From Gammaproteobacteria bacterium (GTDB lineage Bacteria; Pseudomonadota; Gammaproteobacteria; Burkholderiales; Gallionellaceae): a stretch of 64,000 bases of DNA. The notes under the pieces are model-generated. The model did no database searches. It was not told the origin of the DNA and saw only the letters and a list, made by a program, of their open reading frames with translations. The stretch lies in contig JAHJBC010000002.1 of NCBI GenBank assembly GCA_018813765.1, positions 248,001 to 312,000 on the forward strand, in the 5' to 3' direction. Positions 35,399 through 43,751 of the stretch are shown piece by piece. A program made the position numbers and the translations under genes. The stretch's first letter is position 1. Every line of letters starts with the position of its first letter.

Positions 35399-37849
35399 TC
35401 AGCCTTGCCGCGTGCCCAGCGAAGCTTCGAATTCCGCCAGCGGGACGGGCTTGCCGTAGAGATAGCCCTGATACAAATGACAACCGTTCGCCGCCAAGAA
35501 ATCGCGCTGTTCCTGCGTTTCCACACCTTCGGCGATTACCTCCATGCCCAGATTCTCGGCCATGCCGATGATGGTCTGGATGATGGTCGCGTCGGATGCC
35601 TTGGTGCCGATATGGCGCACGAACGACTGGTCGATCTTGAGTTGGTATAGAGGCAGTTGCGTCAGATAGGACAGCGACGAATATCCCGTGCCGAAATCGT
35701 CCATCGAGAAGGTCACTCCGATCTGCCTGAGCGCCTGCATCTTGGCGATGGTGTCGGCGACATCCTCGAGCACGATGCTCTCGGTCAGTTCAAGTTTTAG
35801 CCGCGCCGGATCGATCCCGGCCTGCCCGATGATCTCGCTCACCTGCTCGACGAAATCCGGCTGGCGGAACTGGCGTCCGCTGACGTTCACCGAAAGTTGC
35901 AGGCCGCTTGTGCGGGGCGAATTTTCCCACAGCTTGATCTGATGACAGGCGACCTCCAGAACCCAGCGCCCGATCGGCAGTATGAGTCCGCTTTCTTCGG
36001 CCAGCGGGATGAAGTGCATGGGCGAAACCAGGCCGCGCTCCGGATGTATCCAGCGCAGCAACACTTCGGCGCCGGGGATATGTCCGCTGTGGTCGACCTG
36101 CATCTGGTAATAAAGCTGGAACTCCTGTTTCTTCAACGCATCGCGCAAACCGGCTTCCATCTGCGCGCGGTTCTCCAGTTCGTCCTGCATGACCGGATCG
36201 AAGAAACGCAGCGTGTTGCGCCCCGATTTCTTCGCTTCGTACATGGCCGTGTCGGCCTGCTTGAGCAAATCGTCGATCTTTTCGCGATAGTTGATGAACA
36301 GGGTGATGCCCATGCTGGACGAACTGTGGAACTCGTTGCCCTCCAGGACATAGGGACGGCTGAGCGCTTCGAGCACCTTTTCGCCCACGCCCTGCGCCTG
36401 CACGGCGGCCTGCGCCCGGTCCACGCTCAACCCCTCCAGCAACAGCACGAACTCGTCGCCGCCGAAACGCGCCAGCGTATCCCCCTCGCGCACGCAAGCC
36501 TGCAGGCGCTTGGCCACTTCGACCAGCAACAGGTCGCCGATGTCGTGACCCTTGGTGTCGTTCAGCGTCTTGAAGTTGTCGAGGTCGATGAACAGCAACG
36601 CGCCGCCGGCCCGGTTGCGCACGCTGTTGGCGACCGCCTGGCGCAGACGGTCCAGCAGCAGGCGGCGATTGGGCAACTGGCTGAGCGTGTCGTAGAAGGC
36701 CAGATGGTGGATCTCCTCCTCGGCCTTCTTGCGATCGGTGAAATCGACGAAGGTGCCGACATAGTTGGTGACCTTGCCATCCTTGCCCATCACGGCGGTG
36801 ATGGTCAGCCATTCCGGATAGACCTCGCCGTTCTTGCGCCGGTCCCAGACCTCGCCTTGCCAACTGTTGTTCTCGCGCAGGCTTTGCCACATGCGCTGGT
36901 AGAACTCCGGATCCTGGCGATCCGACTTGAGCAGTGAAGGATTCTGACCGAGCGCTTCCTCGGCACTATAGCCGGTGATGCGGGTAAAGGCCTGGTTGAC
37001 CCGGATGATGCGCGCATTCCCGTCGGTCACCATCATGCCTTCCTCGGTCTCGAAAGCGATGGCGGCGATGCGCAGGGCCGCTTCGCGTTCTTCCTGCACC
37101 GACATCATGTCGTTGAAGGCATGCGCCATCTTGGCGATATCCTTGGGACCGCCCGGTTGGGCGCGCACCTGCGACTCGCCGTTCTGCGCGCGCTCCATGC
37201 TGGCCGCCAACTGGTCGAGCGGCCGCGCCATGTTGCGCGTCATGAAACGGATCAGGAACAACAGCAGTATGGCGAAGGAAAACGAAGTGACCAGATTGGT
37301 GATGAAGATATCGGAGGTCATCCGCGCCAGCGCAGACTTGCTCATCACCACCGAGACATGACCGAGCAACTCCGGCGTCGATGCATCGCCAAACGGCGAA
37401 TCATCCACGGGCTGCGAATAGACCGGCGCGGCGAAGTGCCATGCCGCCTCGCTCTCCGCGTCCATCATGGCGGCCGCCTGCAGTCCCGAGACCGACAGAT
37501 CCTCACCGGGCGCCTTGACGATGTCGTTGTCGCCGCGCGCCAGCAGCGCGGTGCCGTTGCTATGACGTATCTCCACGCCGATCACACCGGGGAAAGCCAT
37601 GGTCGCCTTCACCGCCTCATCCGCGTTCTCGACCGAATCGAAGATCAGCGCCAGCGCGCTCTGGCGGGCCAGGTTCTCGGTGATGCGCTGCCCCTGTTCG
37701 ATCAGGTCGGCGCGCACACGCTCGTTGACCTGCCACGATCCGGTGAGGGACGAGGACAGCGCCAGGAACAGGATGCCCAGCCCGATGGTAATGGCAAGCT
37801 GGCGCCGGAAAGAGGTCTGCTGGAAAAAGGCCGCGATCAGCTTATTCAT
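35399..37849 (-). CDS. Membrane GGDEF-EAL protein with HAMP and PAS domains
   Basis: An 816-residue c-di-GMP enzyme. Order: membrane helix (about 20-38), periplasmic sensor (about 39-180), membrane helix (about 185-203), HAMP (to about 255), PAS (VTDGNARIIRVNQAFTRITG), GGDEF and EAL. The synthase motif RFGGDEF is intact. The EAL domain has EVLLRW in place of EALLRW but keeps the catalytic DDFGTGYSS and KIDQSFV motifs, so it may be active. The gene starts 12 bases after a periplasmic binding-protein gene, suggesting that the binding protein delivers the signal to the periplasmic sensor. Confidence 0.93.
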   Translation of the reverse strand: MNKLIAAFFQQTSFRRQLAITIGLGILFLALSSSLTGSWQVNERVRADLIEQGQRITENLARQSALALIFDSVENADEAVKATMAFPGVIGVEIRHSNGTALLARGDNDIVKAPGEDLSVSGLQAAAMMDAESEAAWHFAAPVYSQPVDDSPFGDASTPELLGHVSVVMSKSALARMTSDIFITNLVTSFSFAILLLFLIRFMTRNMARPLDQLAASMERAQNGESQVRAQPGGPKDIAKMAHAFNDMMSVQEEREAALRIAAIAFETEEGMMVTDGNARIIRVNQAFTRITGYSAEEALGQNPSLLKSDRQDPEFYQRMWQSLRENNSWQGEVWDRRKNGEVYPEWLTITAVMGKDGKVTNYVGTFVDFTDRKKAEEEIHHLAFYDTLSQLPNRRLLLDRLRQAVANSVRNRAGGALLFIDLDNFKTLNDTKGHDIGDLLLVEVAKRLQACVREGDTLARFGGDEFVLLLEGLSVDRAQAAVQAQGVGEKVLEALSRPYVLEGNEFHSSSSMGITLFINYREKIDDLLKQADTAMYEAKKSGRNTLRFFDPVMQDELENRAQMEAGLRDALKKQEFQLYYQMQVDHSGHIPGAEVLLRWIHPERGLVSPMHFIPLAEESGLILPIGRWVLEVACHQIKLWENSPRTSGLQLSVNVSGRQFRQPDFVEQVSEIIGQAGIDPARLKLELTESIVLEDVADTIAKMQALRQIGVTFSMDDFGTGYSSLSYLTQLPLYQLKIDQSFVRHIGTKASDATIIQTIIGMAENLGMEVIAEGVETQEQRDFLAANGCHLYQGYLYGKPVPLAEFEASLGTRQG

Positions 37850-37861
37850 GTCCGTCGCGCC

Positions 37862-39028
37862 TCATTGCTCGGGAAACGCCATGTCGAAACTCTGCGGACG
37901 GCCGGGATTGAGGCCCAGGTGTCTGGCGGTGCGCAGGTTGACCGCCATCAGCACCTCGCGCAAGGGCATCATGCCCGAGGTCTCGGGCACGCCGGAGGCC
38001 ATCATGTTGAGCGCGTTGCCGGCAAGGTGGCGACCGAGTTCGACGTTGTTGGGATAGAGCGAGAACAGCACGCCGCGCTTCACATGGCTGAAACTGCTGG
38101 AGAACAATGCCAGATTGCGCGCCCAGGAATCCTGCAACACCATCGGCAACACCGTACTCTCTTCCACGGTGGTGGAATCCTGCGGCAACCAGAGCGCATC
38201 GCTGCTGCTGTTCGCCTTGGCCAGTATCTCCTGATAAGCGCGCATGGCCGCGCGCAGATCCTGCGCTTCGTAGGCCACCAGTTCCAGCCCATGCTCGTGT
38301 GCGCCCTCGCGCGCCAGCCGGATCAGCCATTCGTTCTGGCGCGGGTCATACACGGTGTAGATGCGCCGCACCTTCGGCATCATTCCCTTCAGGCGCGAGA
38401 ACAGCAATGCCGGATCGGGCGACAGACTGTTCACCTGGGCATTACGGGTCTCGTCCTCGGAAGCCGACAACACCCCGCCCACAACCACGCCGATATCGCC
38501 GTTCAGGGCCGAAGCGGTCTTCAAGCCCTGCCGCCCCAGTGCGATCACCACCCTGGACTCCTGCCGGCGCAAGGTGTCCTTCAACTCGCCGAGATCGGTC
38601 TTGGGACCGACCGCGATGTTGTTGACCTGCCCCCTGGCCTTGGCCTGGATGCCGTCGATGATCTGCGTGAACACGCTGCGGTAAGGCTCGCCGATGTCGG
38701 GATAGAGCACCGTGATGGCGCCATCGCCCGCGGCCTGCGCCACCTTGTTGGAAAGCCGCCTGTTGGCGGCGATATTCACCGTCTCGGCGACATAGATGGG
38801 AAATACGACAACATCGGGATAAGCCTCGATCTCGCGCACAATCCCGGCAAAACTATCGGACTGCCGGGAATTCGCGGGCGCGACGGTAGCGGAGTCCAGA
38901 CTGTTTGCCATGGCCGGAGACATGCCGCCGAACAGCAATGAGCCGATCAACAGCCATGTTCCCTTACCGATGCGCCGACGGGAAAGTCGTGCTGCGCAGT
39001 TCGTTGTCCGCATTCTGAGCATGACCAT
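37862..39028 (-). CDS. Periplasmic ABC-type substrate-binding protein (PF04392-like)
   Basis: A 388-residue exported protein of the ABC_sub_bind type (ITVLYPDIGEPYRSVFTQIIDGIQ, VVIALGRQGLKTA, RRIYTVYDPRQNEWLI, GVLFSLYPNNVELGRHLA). An N-terminal basic region and hydrophobic helix (about 23-41, ending AMA) form the signal peptide. Three in-frame ATGs (39028, 39022, 39013) are possible starts. No ABC permease or ATPase is adjacent; instead it precedes the GGDEF-EAL sensor. Orphan binding proteins of this kind act as ligand sensors for signalling proteins. The ligand is unknown. Confidence 0.87.
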   Translation of the reverse strand: MVMLRMRTTNCAARLSRRRIGKGTWLLIGSLLFGGMSPAMANSLDSATVAPANSRQSDSFAGIVREIEAYPDVVVFPIYVAETVNIAANRRLSNKVAQAAGDGAITVLYPDIGEPYRSVFTQIIDGIQAKARGQVNNIAVGPKTDLGELKDTLRRQESRVVIALGRQGLKTASALNGDIGVVVGGVLSASEDETRNAQVNSLSPDPALLFSRLKGMMPKVRRIYTVYDPRQNEWLIRLAREGAHEHGLELVAYEAQDLRAAMRAYQEILAKANSSSDALWLPQDSTTVEESTVLPMVLQDSWARNLALFSSSFSHVKRGVLFSLYPNNVELGRHLAGNALNMMASGVPETSGMMPLREVLMAVNLRTARHLGLNPGRPQSFDMAFPEQ

Positions 39029-39422
39029 GATTATCTTCGTTCGGCGCCGATATGGCTAATACTTCTAGCGCTGAAACAAATACCGCAACGCCCGTCCGGG
39101 GTAAGCCGCAGATGCGAAGCGTCCGGTCTCGATGCCGGGCAAAGCGTCAAAACAAACGGCAACAAACAGATCAACTGAACTCTCCTGTCCTGCGCATCAC
39201 TTTTATATTCAATACGGCCAGCTTCTGACGAGCAGGCTTGCGCCCGATCATATCAGGCTTTACACTGCCCACACAGAGTTCATGGGTAATTTATAGCTGC
39301 ACAAGGATGCCTGAACCCATGGCCCCCTGTAGGTACGATTGTTTTTGGAACGATAAACCGCCCCTCTCGGTCGGTTATCGATAATAAAAAAATGCATTCA
39401 ACGTCACAGGAGGAATTCCATC
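39029..39422. other. 394-base divergent intergenic region
   Basis: No gene is seen. It separates the binding-protein gene (minus) from the TPP-enzyme gene (plus). A GC-rich stretch at about 39075-39150 has several small hairpins, and an imperfect dyad with GATAAACCG and CGGTTATC arms lies at about 39350-39380, 45-70 bases before the TPP-enzyme start. No riboswitch class or regulator site could be assigned. Confidence 0.5.
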
Positions 39423-41291
39423 ATGGGTGGAAGCATTTCGCTCGTCAGCAGCCCGTCCGTCCGGATCTTGGCTGAACCCAAACCAGTTGTAGCGCACGTC
39501 CCCGAGGTGGCCGATCTGCTCATCGCCTACCTTGAGCAACTGGGCGTCGAATACGTCTTCGGCGTACCCGGCGGCGCGATCGAACCGCTCTACAACGCCA
39601 TCGCGCGTAGCAGCCGACGCGGCGGCATACGCCACATCCTGGCGCGGCACGAGGCCGGTGCCGCCTACATGGCAGACGGCTACGCTCGGGAAACCGGTAA
39701 GATAGGCGTGTGCTGCTCCACTTCCGGGCCGGGTGCCACCAATCTCATCACCGGCGTCGCCAGCGCGTACGAGAACAACATCCCCATGCTGGTGATCACC
39801 GGGCAGCCCGCGCTGCCCTCCTTCGGCAAGAACCCGCTGCAGGAATCGAGCTGCACCGGGATCAATACGTTGAGCATGTTCCGCCACTGCACGCGCTACA
39901 ACTCGCTGGTGTCGCACCCCAAGCAGATCGAAGCCAAGCTGATGTCCGCGCTGCAACACGCCGTGCGTGCGCCCAGAGGACCGACGCACCTGAGCTTTCC
40001 GGTGGATGTGTTCCGCAGCCCCAGCCCGCAGGCGGCACCCTCCTACGATCTGCGCAGCCTGCTCGCCCCCTCCTCGCTGGTGGACAACTGCGCGATCGAC
40101 ACCCTGTGCGAACTGATCGAACAGTCTTCCAATGTCGTCATGCTGATCGGCAGCGGCTGCGGCGAAGCCATCGGCCCGATACTCCAGTTCGGCGCCATGA
40201 AGGGCGCCACCTTCGTCACCACCCCGGACGGCAAGGGGCTGGTCAATCCTCGCCATCCGCTGTTCCGCGGCGTGTTCGGCTTCGGCGGGCACGCCTCGGC
40301 CGAGACCGCCCTGCGCGACAAGTCCGTGGACCTGATCCTGGCCATCGGCACCAGCATGGGCGAATGGAACAGCGGCGGCTGGTGCGAGAGCCTGCTCAAC
40401 GAACGGCTGGCGCATATCGACGAATCCGAGGAACACCTGTCGCGCACGCCGATGGCGCGCCTGCACGTACGCGGCCGCATCCTGTCGGTGTTCAACCGCA
40501 TGATCGAGCGCCAGCACAACCAGCGCAGCAACGACAATGCCGAACATCACCGGCGGCGCGCGTCGCATACGACGAAGGACACGGAATGGGATCCGCTGCA
40601 TATGCTGGCAGCTCCGGCCAAGTTCGACAGCGAAGCGACCCCGCTCACCCCGCAACGACTGATGCGCGAACTGGGCACACGCCTTCCGCCCTCCACCCGT
40701 TTCCTCGCTGACACCGGCAACAGCGTCGCCTGGTCGGTGCACTACCTGCATCCCGTCGCCGACCGCCGCTACAGCGAGCGTCGCCTCGGCGGCGGCGGCC
40801 GCAAGATATCGCAGGGTCAGCGCAAGTCCGACGGCGGCTGGCTGCGCGTCACCATGAACTTCGCCGCGATGGGCTGGGCCATCGGCGGCGCGGTCGGCAC
40901 CGCCGCCGCCAATCCCGAGGTGCCGGTGGTATGCATCACCGGCGACGGCAGCATGCTGATGAACGGGCAGGAGATCTCCGTCGCCGTGGCCGAGCGGCAG
41001 AACATCCTCTTCGTGGTGCTCAACGACCGCTCGCTGGGCATGGTCAAGCACGGCCAGCGCCTGGCCGGCGCGGAACAGATAGGCAGCGAACTGCCGCCCA
41101 CCGACTTCGCCATGCTTGCGCGCGCGCTGGGCGCGGACGGCATCACCATCCGCTCGCCGCAAGAACTGGGCGCGCTGGATCTGGATGCGATATGCAAGCG
41201 CGGCGGTCCGACCCTGCTGGACGTACATATCGATCCGGACGAGATACCGCCGATGAATGTGCGCATGCGCGTGCTGGCGAATGCGCTTTAA
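39423..41291 (+). CDS. Thiamine-diphosphate enzyme, acetolactate-synthase-like
   Basis: A 622-residue ThDP enzyme of the acetolactate synthase/decarboxylase superfamily. The PYR domain has VFGVPGGAIEPLYNA and the catalytic Glu77 (LARHEAGAAYMADGYA); the ThDP-binding motif GDGSMLMNGQEIS begins at residue 507. Two departures from biosynthetic AHAS are visible: a basic, low-complexity insert of about 35 residues (HNQRSNDNAEHHRRRASH region), and an altered active-site segment with an insert (YSERRLGGGGRKISQGQRKS) before MNFAAMGWAIGG. A regulatory ilvH subunit is absent. AGGAGG precedes the ATG. It opens the SDR/citrate-synthase-like/TonB run, so a specialised carboligation or decarboxylation is more likely than branched-chain amino-acid synthesis. 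Confidence 0.88.
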   Translation: MGGSISLVSSPSVRILAEPKPVVAHVPEVADLLIAYLEQLGVEYVFGVPGGAIEPLYNAIARSSRRGGIRHILARHEAGAAYMADGYARETGKIGVCCSTSGPGATNLITGVASAYENNIPMLVITGQPALPSFGKNPLQESSCTGINTLSMFRHCTRYNSLVSHPKQIEAKLMSALQHAVRAPRGPTHLSFPVDVFRSPSPQAAPSYDLRSLLAPSSLVDNCAIDTLCELIEQSSNVVMLIGSGCGEAIGPILQFGAMKGATFVTTPDGKGLVNPRHPLFRGVFGFGGHASAETALRDKSVDLILAIGTSMGEWNSGGWCESLLNERLAHIDESEEHLSRTPMARLHVRGRILSVFNRMIERQHNQRSNDNAEHHRRRASHTTKDTEWDPLHMLAAPAKFDSEATPLTPQRLMRELGTRLPPSTRFLADTGNSVAWSVHYLHPVADRRYSERRLGGGGRKISQGQRKSDGGWLRVTMNFAAMGWAIGGAVGTAAANPEVPVVCITGDGSMLMNGQEISVAVAERQNILFVVLNDRSLGMVKHGQRLAGAEQIGSELPPTDFAMLARALGADGITIRSPQELGALDLDAICKRGGPTLLDVHIDPDEIPPMNVRMRVLANAL

Positions 41292-41311
41292 TCAAAATAA
41301 AAGGAACAAGC

Positions 41312-42070
41312 ATGGACAGACTCAAGGGAAAGACGGCGTTGATCACGGGCGGAACCAGCGGCATCGGTCTCGCAACTGCAAGACTATTCATTGCCGAGGG
41401 CGCCCGTGTTGCGGTCACGGGACGTGATCCGCAAAGACTGGCGGAAACGCAACAGGAGCTAGGCAGCGAAGCGCTGGTCATCCGTAGCGAGGCGGGAAAC
41501 CTGGCCGAGATCGATTCCTTGATGGCGCATGTGAAAGAACGCTTTGGCAAGCTGGACGTGCTGTTCCTGAATGCGGCTTCCGGAACCCCGGCTCCGGTCG
41601 ACTATGTGACCGAAGATCAATTCGACGAGATTGTCGACGTGTGCTTCAAAGGCATCTTCTTCTCTATCCAGAAGGCGCTGCCCGTCCTCAGCAGCAACTC
41701 TTCTATCATCGTCACTACCTCCATCACCAACCGGACCGGCTCACCCAACTTCAGCGTCTATGGCGCCAGCAAGGCAGCGCTGCGCTCACTGGTGCAGTCT
41801 CTGGGTCTGGCGCTGGTCAGCCGGGGGATACGTGTCAACGCCATCAATCCGGGACCCATCGAAACCGGCGGATTCAACCGCCTGCCGCTCCCGCCGGAAG
41901 TGCGGCAGGCAATCAAGGGCGACATCGAAGCCCGCTCCCCAAGCAGCCGTTTCGGTACGCCGGAGGAAATCGCCAAGGTGGCACTCTTCCTTGCTTCAGA
42001 TGACTCAACCTATGTGGTCGGGGAAGAGATTGTCGCTGATGGTGGCATCAGTCTCGTGTGCCTGCCTTAG
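41312..42070 (+). CDS. Short-chain dehydrogenase/reductase
   Basis: A 252-residue classical SDR. The NAD(P) motif TGGTSGIG is at 12-19, Ser137 (TTSITN) and Tyr150-x3-Lys154 (YGASK) form the active site, and the C-terminal EEIVADGGISLV segment is typical. The TGRDPQ segment after strand 2 suggests a preference for NADP(H). The start at 41312 has an AAAAGGAACAAG site. It lies 20 bases after the ThDP enzyme and eight bases before the first citrate-synthase-like gene; it would reduce a keto group made by the ThDP enzyme, or oxidise the reverse. Confidence 0.93.
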   Translation: MDRLKGKTALITGGTSGIGLATARLFIAEGARVAVTGRDPQRLAETQQELGSEALVIRSEAGNLAEIDSLMAHVKERFGKLDVLFLNAASGTPAPVDYVTEDQFDEIVDVCFKGIFFSIQKALPVLSSNSSIIVTTSITNRTGSPNFSVYGASKAALRSLVQSLGLALVSRGIRVNAINPGPIETGGFNRLPLPPEVRQAIKGDIEARSPSSRFGTPEEIAKVALFLASDDSTYVVGEEIVADGGISLVCLP

Positions 42071-42078
42071 GAACAGCC

Positions 42079-42885
42079 ATGTCCGACGAAAAGAAACCAC
42101 ACGCGATCCGCACCCGCATCTGGCGCGAAGAAGCAGAATCCGACAATCCTTTCGCTACTCGGGCAGCATATTGCAACGGCTATGATGTCTACGGCGAGAT
42201 GCTGGGGCATGCGCGATGGGTCGACATGCTTTACCTGCTGTTCCGCAACGAAGCCCCCACCGCATCGCAGGCGGACATGCTTGATTCGTTGGCGCTGGCG
42301 CTGGCCAATCCCGGCCCGCGCGACGCTTCGGTCCATGCCGCGATGTGCGGCGGTGCATGCCGCTCGACCGCAGCTTCTTCGCTCATGGCCGCTCTGGCGG
42401 TCGGCGCCGGGCAGCTGGCTGGGGGACGTGAAGTGTTTCTGGCAATGGAAGGCTGGGCATTATGCGGCGCAGATATTGGCGCATGGCAGCAGCGGCTCAG
42501 CGGACTAACAGAGATTCCCGGCAGCATCTGGCCGTCTCCGGAGCACCCGCCCGGTTTCGATCCGCATGGCGTTTCAACCGCCACCACAGTGAAGCAAACG
42601 CTTTCCTGTCTCGCAGGATTCGGCGTTGGCACCTGTTTGCCCTGGTTGCAGAATAATCTGTCGGCAATGGAGGCCGCAGCAGGCCGCCCACTCGCCTTAT
42701 CCGGTGTTGCCGCTGCCGCATTCGCCGATCTGGGATTCACTCCCGAGCAAGGCGAGATACTACATCTGTTGCTTCGGCTTCCAGGTGCTGCAGCCCATGC
42801 GCTTGAACAGCGCCCTCTGGGCTACAAAAACTTCCCGTTCGGCACCGTGGAGCTTGTAGAAGAATCAGGAAAGGAGAGAACATGA
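42079..42885 (+). CDS. Citrate-synthase-fold protein 1, catalytic residues apparently missing
   Basis: A 268-residue protein of the citrate synthase/citryl-CoA lyase fold. The family can be recognised in IRTRIWREEAESDNPFATRA, the helix STAASSLMAALAVGAGQ, and the end FADLGFTPEQGEIL..LPGAAAHALEQ. By my alignment the catalytic sites are altered: the HGGA position reads LAGG (113-116), the GHP motif is displaced (PPGFDPHGVS, 157-166), and the Asp of the N-x-D motif is replaced in ALSGVA (206-211). It is shorter than true citrate synthase (about 430). It overlaps the next gene by four bases, so the two are probably subunits of one complex. Function unknown. Confidence 0.75.
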   Translation: MSDEKKPHAIRTRIWREEAESDNPFATRAAYCNGYDVYGEMLGHARWVDMLYLLFRNEAPTASQADMLDSLALALANPGPRDASVHAAMCGGACRSTAASSLMAALAVGAGQLAGGREVFLAMEGWALCGADIGAWQQRLSGLTEIPGSIWPSPEHPPGFDPHGVSTATTVKQTLSCLAGFGVGTCLPWLQNNLSAMEAAAGRPLALSGVAAAAFADLGFTPEQGEILHLLLRLPGAAAHALEQRPLGYKNFPFGTVELVEESGKERT

Positions 42886-43685
42886 ACGGCCCAAGCTTGC
42901 TGCAGGAGAACGTCGGAGTGCTGAAGAGCCGCATGGGGACGTTCTACCCCGGCAGTCATGTGGTCTTTCGTGGCCACGATCTGCACACCGAACTCAACGA
43001 CATGGATTGGGTCGAGTTGTATATGTTCGGCGTCACCGGCCGCCGGTTCTCCAAGGAACAGTTGCGCCTGATGCATTCGATCTGGACCTACACCAGTTAT
43101 CCGGATGTCCGGCTCTGGAACAACCGCGTCGCAGCCTTGGCAGGCAGCTCGCGCAGTACGGGGACGCTGGGCATGGCGGCCGCGCTGGCGGTGTCGGAAG
43201 CCTCGATCTACGGGCGCGGCATTGACATGCGCGCCTACGATTTCCTGCATCGCACTCGCCGTCAGGTCGAGGCGGGGGGCGACCTTCTGGAATGCATACG
43301 CCTGGAACTCGACGAGCGGCGCAGCGTCGCCGGTTATGGCCGCCCGCTCGTCAACGGCGACGAACGCAACCGCCACATGCTGGCCCTGGCGAAAAGCCTG
43401 GGACTGGATCAGGGCCATTATTTGCGTCTTGCCATGCGTATCGAAGAGACCATGCTGGGGAACCGCCTGCGCATGAAGATGAATTACGCCGGGCTGGTCG
43501 CCGCCCTGATGGCGGACATCGGATTTTCTCCGAAGGAATATTACCTGTACTCATTCCCGGCCTTTCTGGCAGGCATGTCCCCGTGTTTCATCGAAGCTTC
43601 GGAGCGCCCGGAAGGCACGCTGTATCCGATACCTTGCACCGATATCCTGTATGAGGGAGAATCCAAGCGGACTTGGCCGAAGTAG
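42882..43685 (+). CDS. Citrate-synthase-fold protein 2, catalytic residues apparently missing
   Basis: A 267-residue second citrate-synthase/citryl-CoA-lyase-like protein. Family features are DVRLWNNRVAALAGSSRSTG, then GYGRPLVNGDERNRHMLALAKSLG and MNYAGLVAALMADIGFSPKEY, ending SPCFIEASERPEGTLYPI. The usual catalytic residues are replaced: HGGA by YGRG (110-113), GHP by GRP (153-155), and the Asp of N-x-D by Ala (NYA, 201-203). It is a diverged paralogue of the preceding gene rather than a frameshifted second half, because both span the same C-terminal motifs. Start overlaps the upstream stop (ATGA). Likely a heteromeric partner; the reaction is unknown. Confidence 0.75.
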   Translation: MNGPSLLQENVGVLKSRMGTFYPGSHVVFRGHDLHTELNDMDWVELYMFGVTGRRFSKEQLRLMHSIWTYTSYPDVRLWNNRVAALAGSSRSTGTLGMAAALAVSEASIYGRGIDMRAYDFLHRTRRQVEAGGDLLECIRLELDERRSVAGYGRPLVNGDERNRHMLALAKSLGLDQGHYLRLAMRIEETMLGNRLRMKMNYAGLVAALMADIGFSPKEYYLYSFPAFLAGMSPCFIEASERPEGTLYPIPCTDILYEGESKRTWPK

Positions 43686-43751
43686 GATAAAGTTCGCAAA
43701 AAGCACCGATCAAAAAAAGAATCGGGAACCGGTATCTGGAGGAAAGACTGC

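Noticed and set aside
35897-38941. Long plus-strand frames antisense to the GGDEF-EAL and binding-protein genes
   Set aside because: They are shadows of well-supported genes with recognised domains on the minus strand.
39075-39160. Possible c-di-GMP-I riboswitch in the 394-base intergenic region, prompted by GGGCAAAGC and hairpins near c-di-GMP genes
   Set aside because: The order of conserved elements does not fit the GEMM-I fold on either strand, and spacing to the start codon is large.
42079-43685. One citrate synthase gene broken by a frameshift
   Set aside because: Both frames contain the equivalents of the same C-terminal motifs, and each has its own start, stop and length, so they are paralogues.
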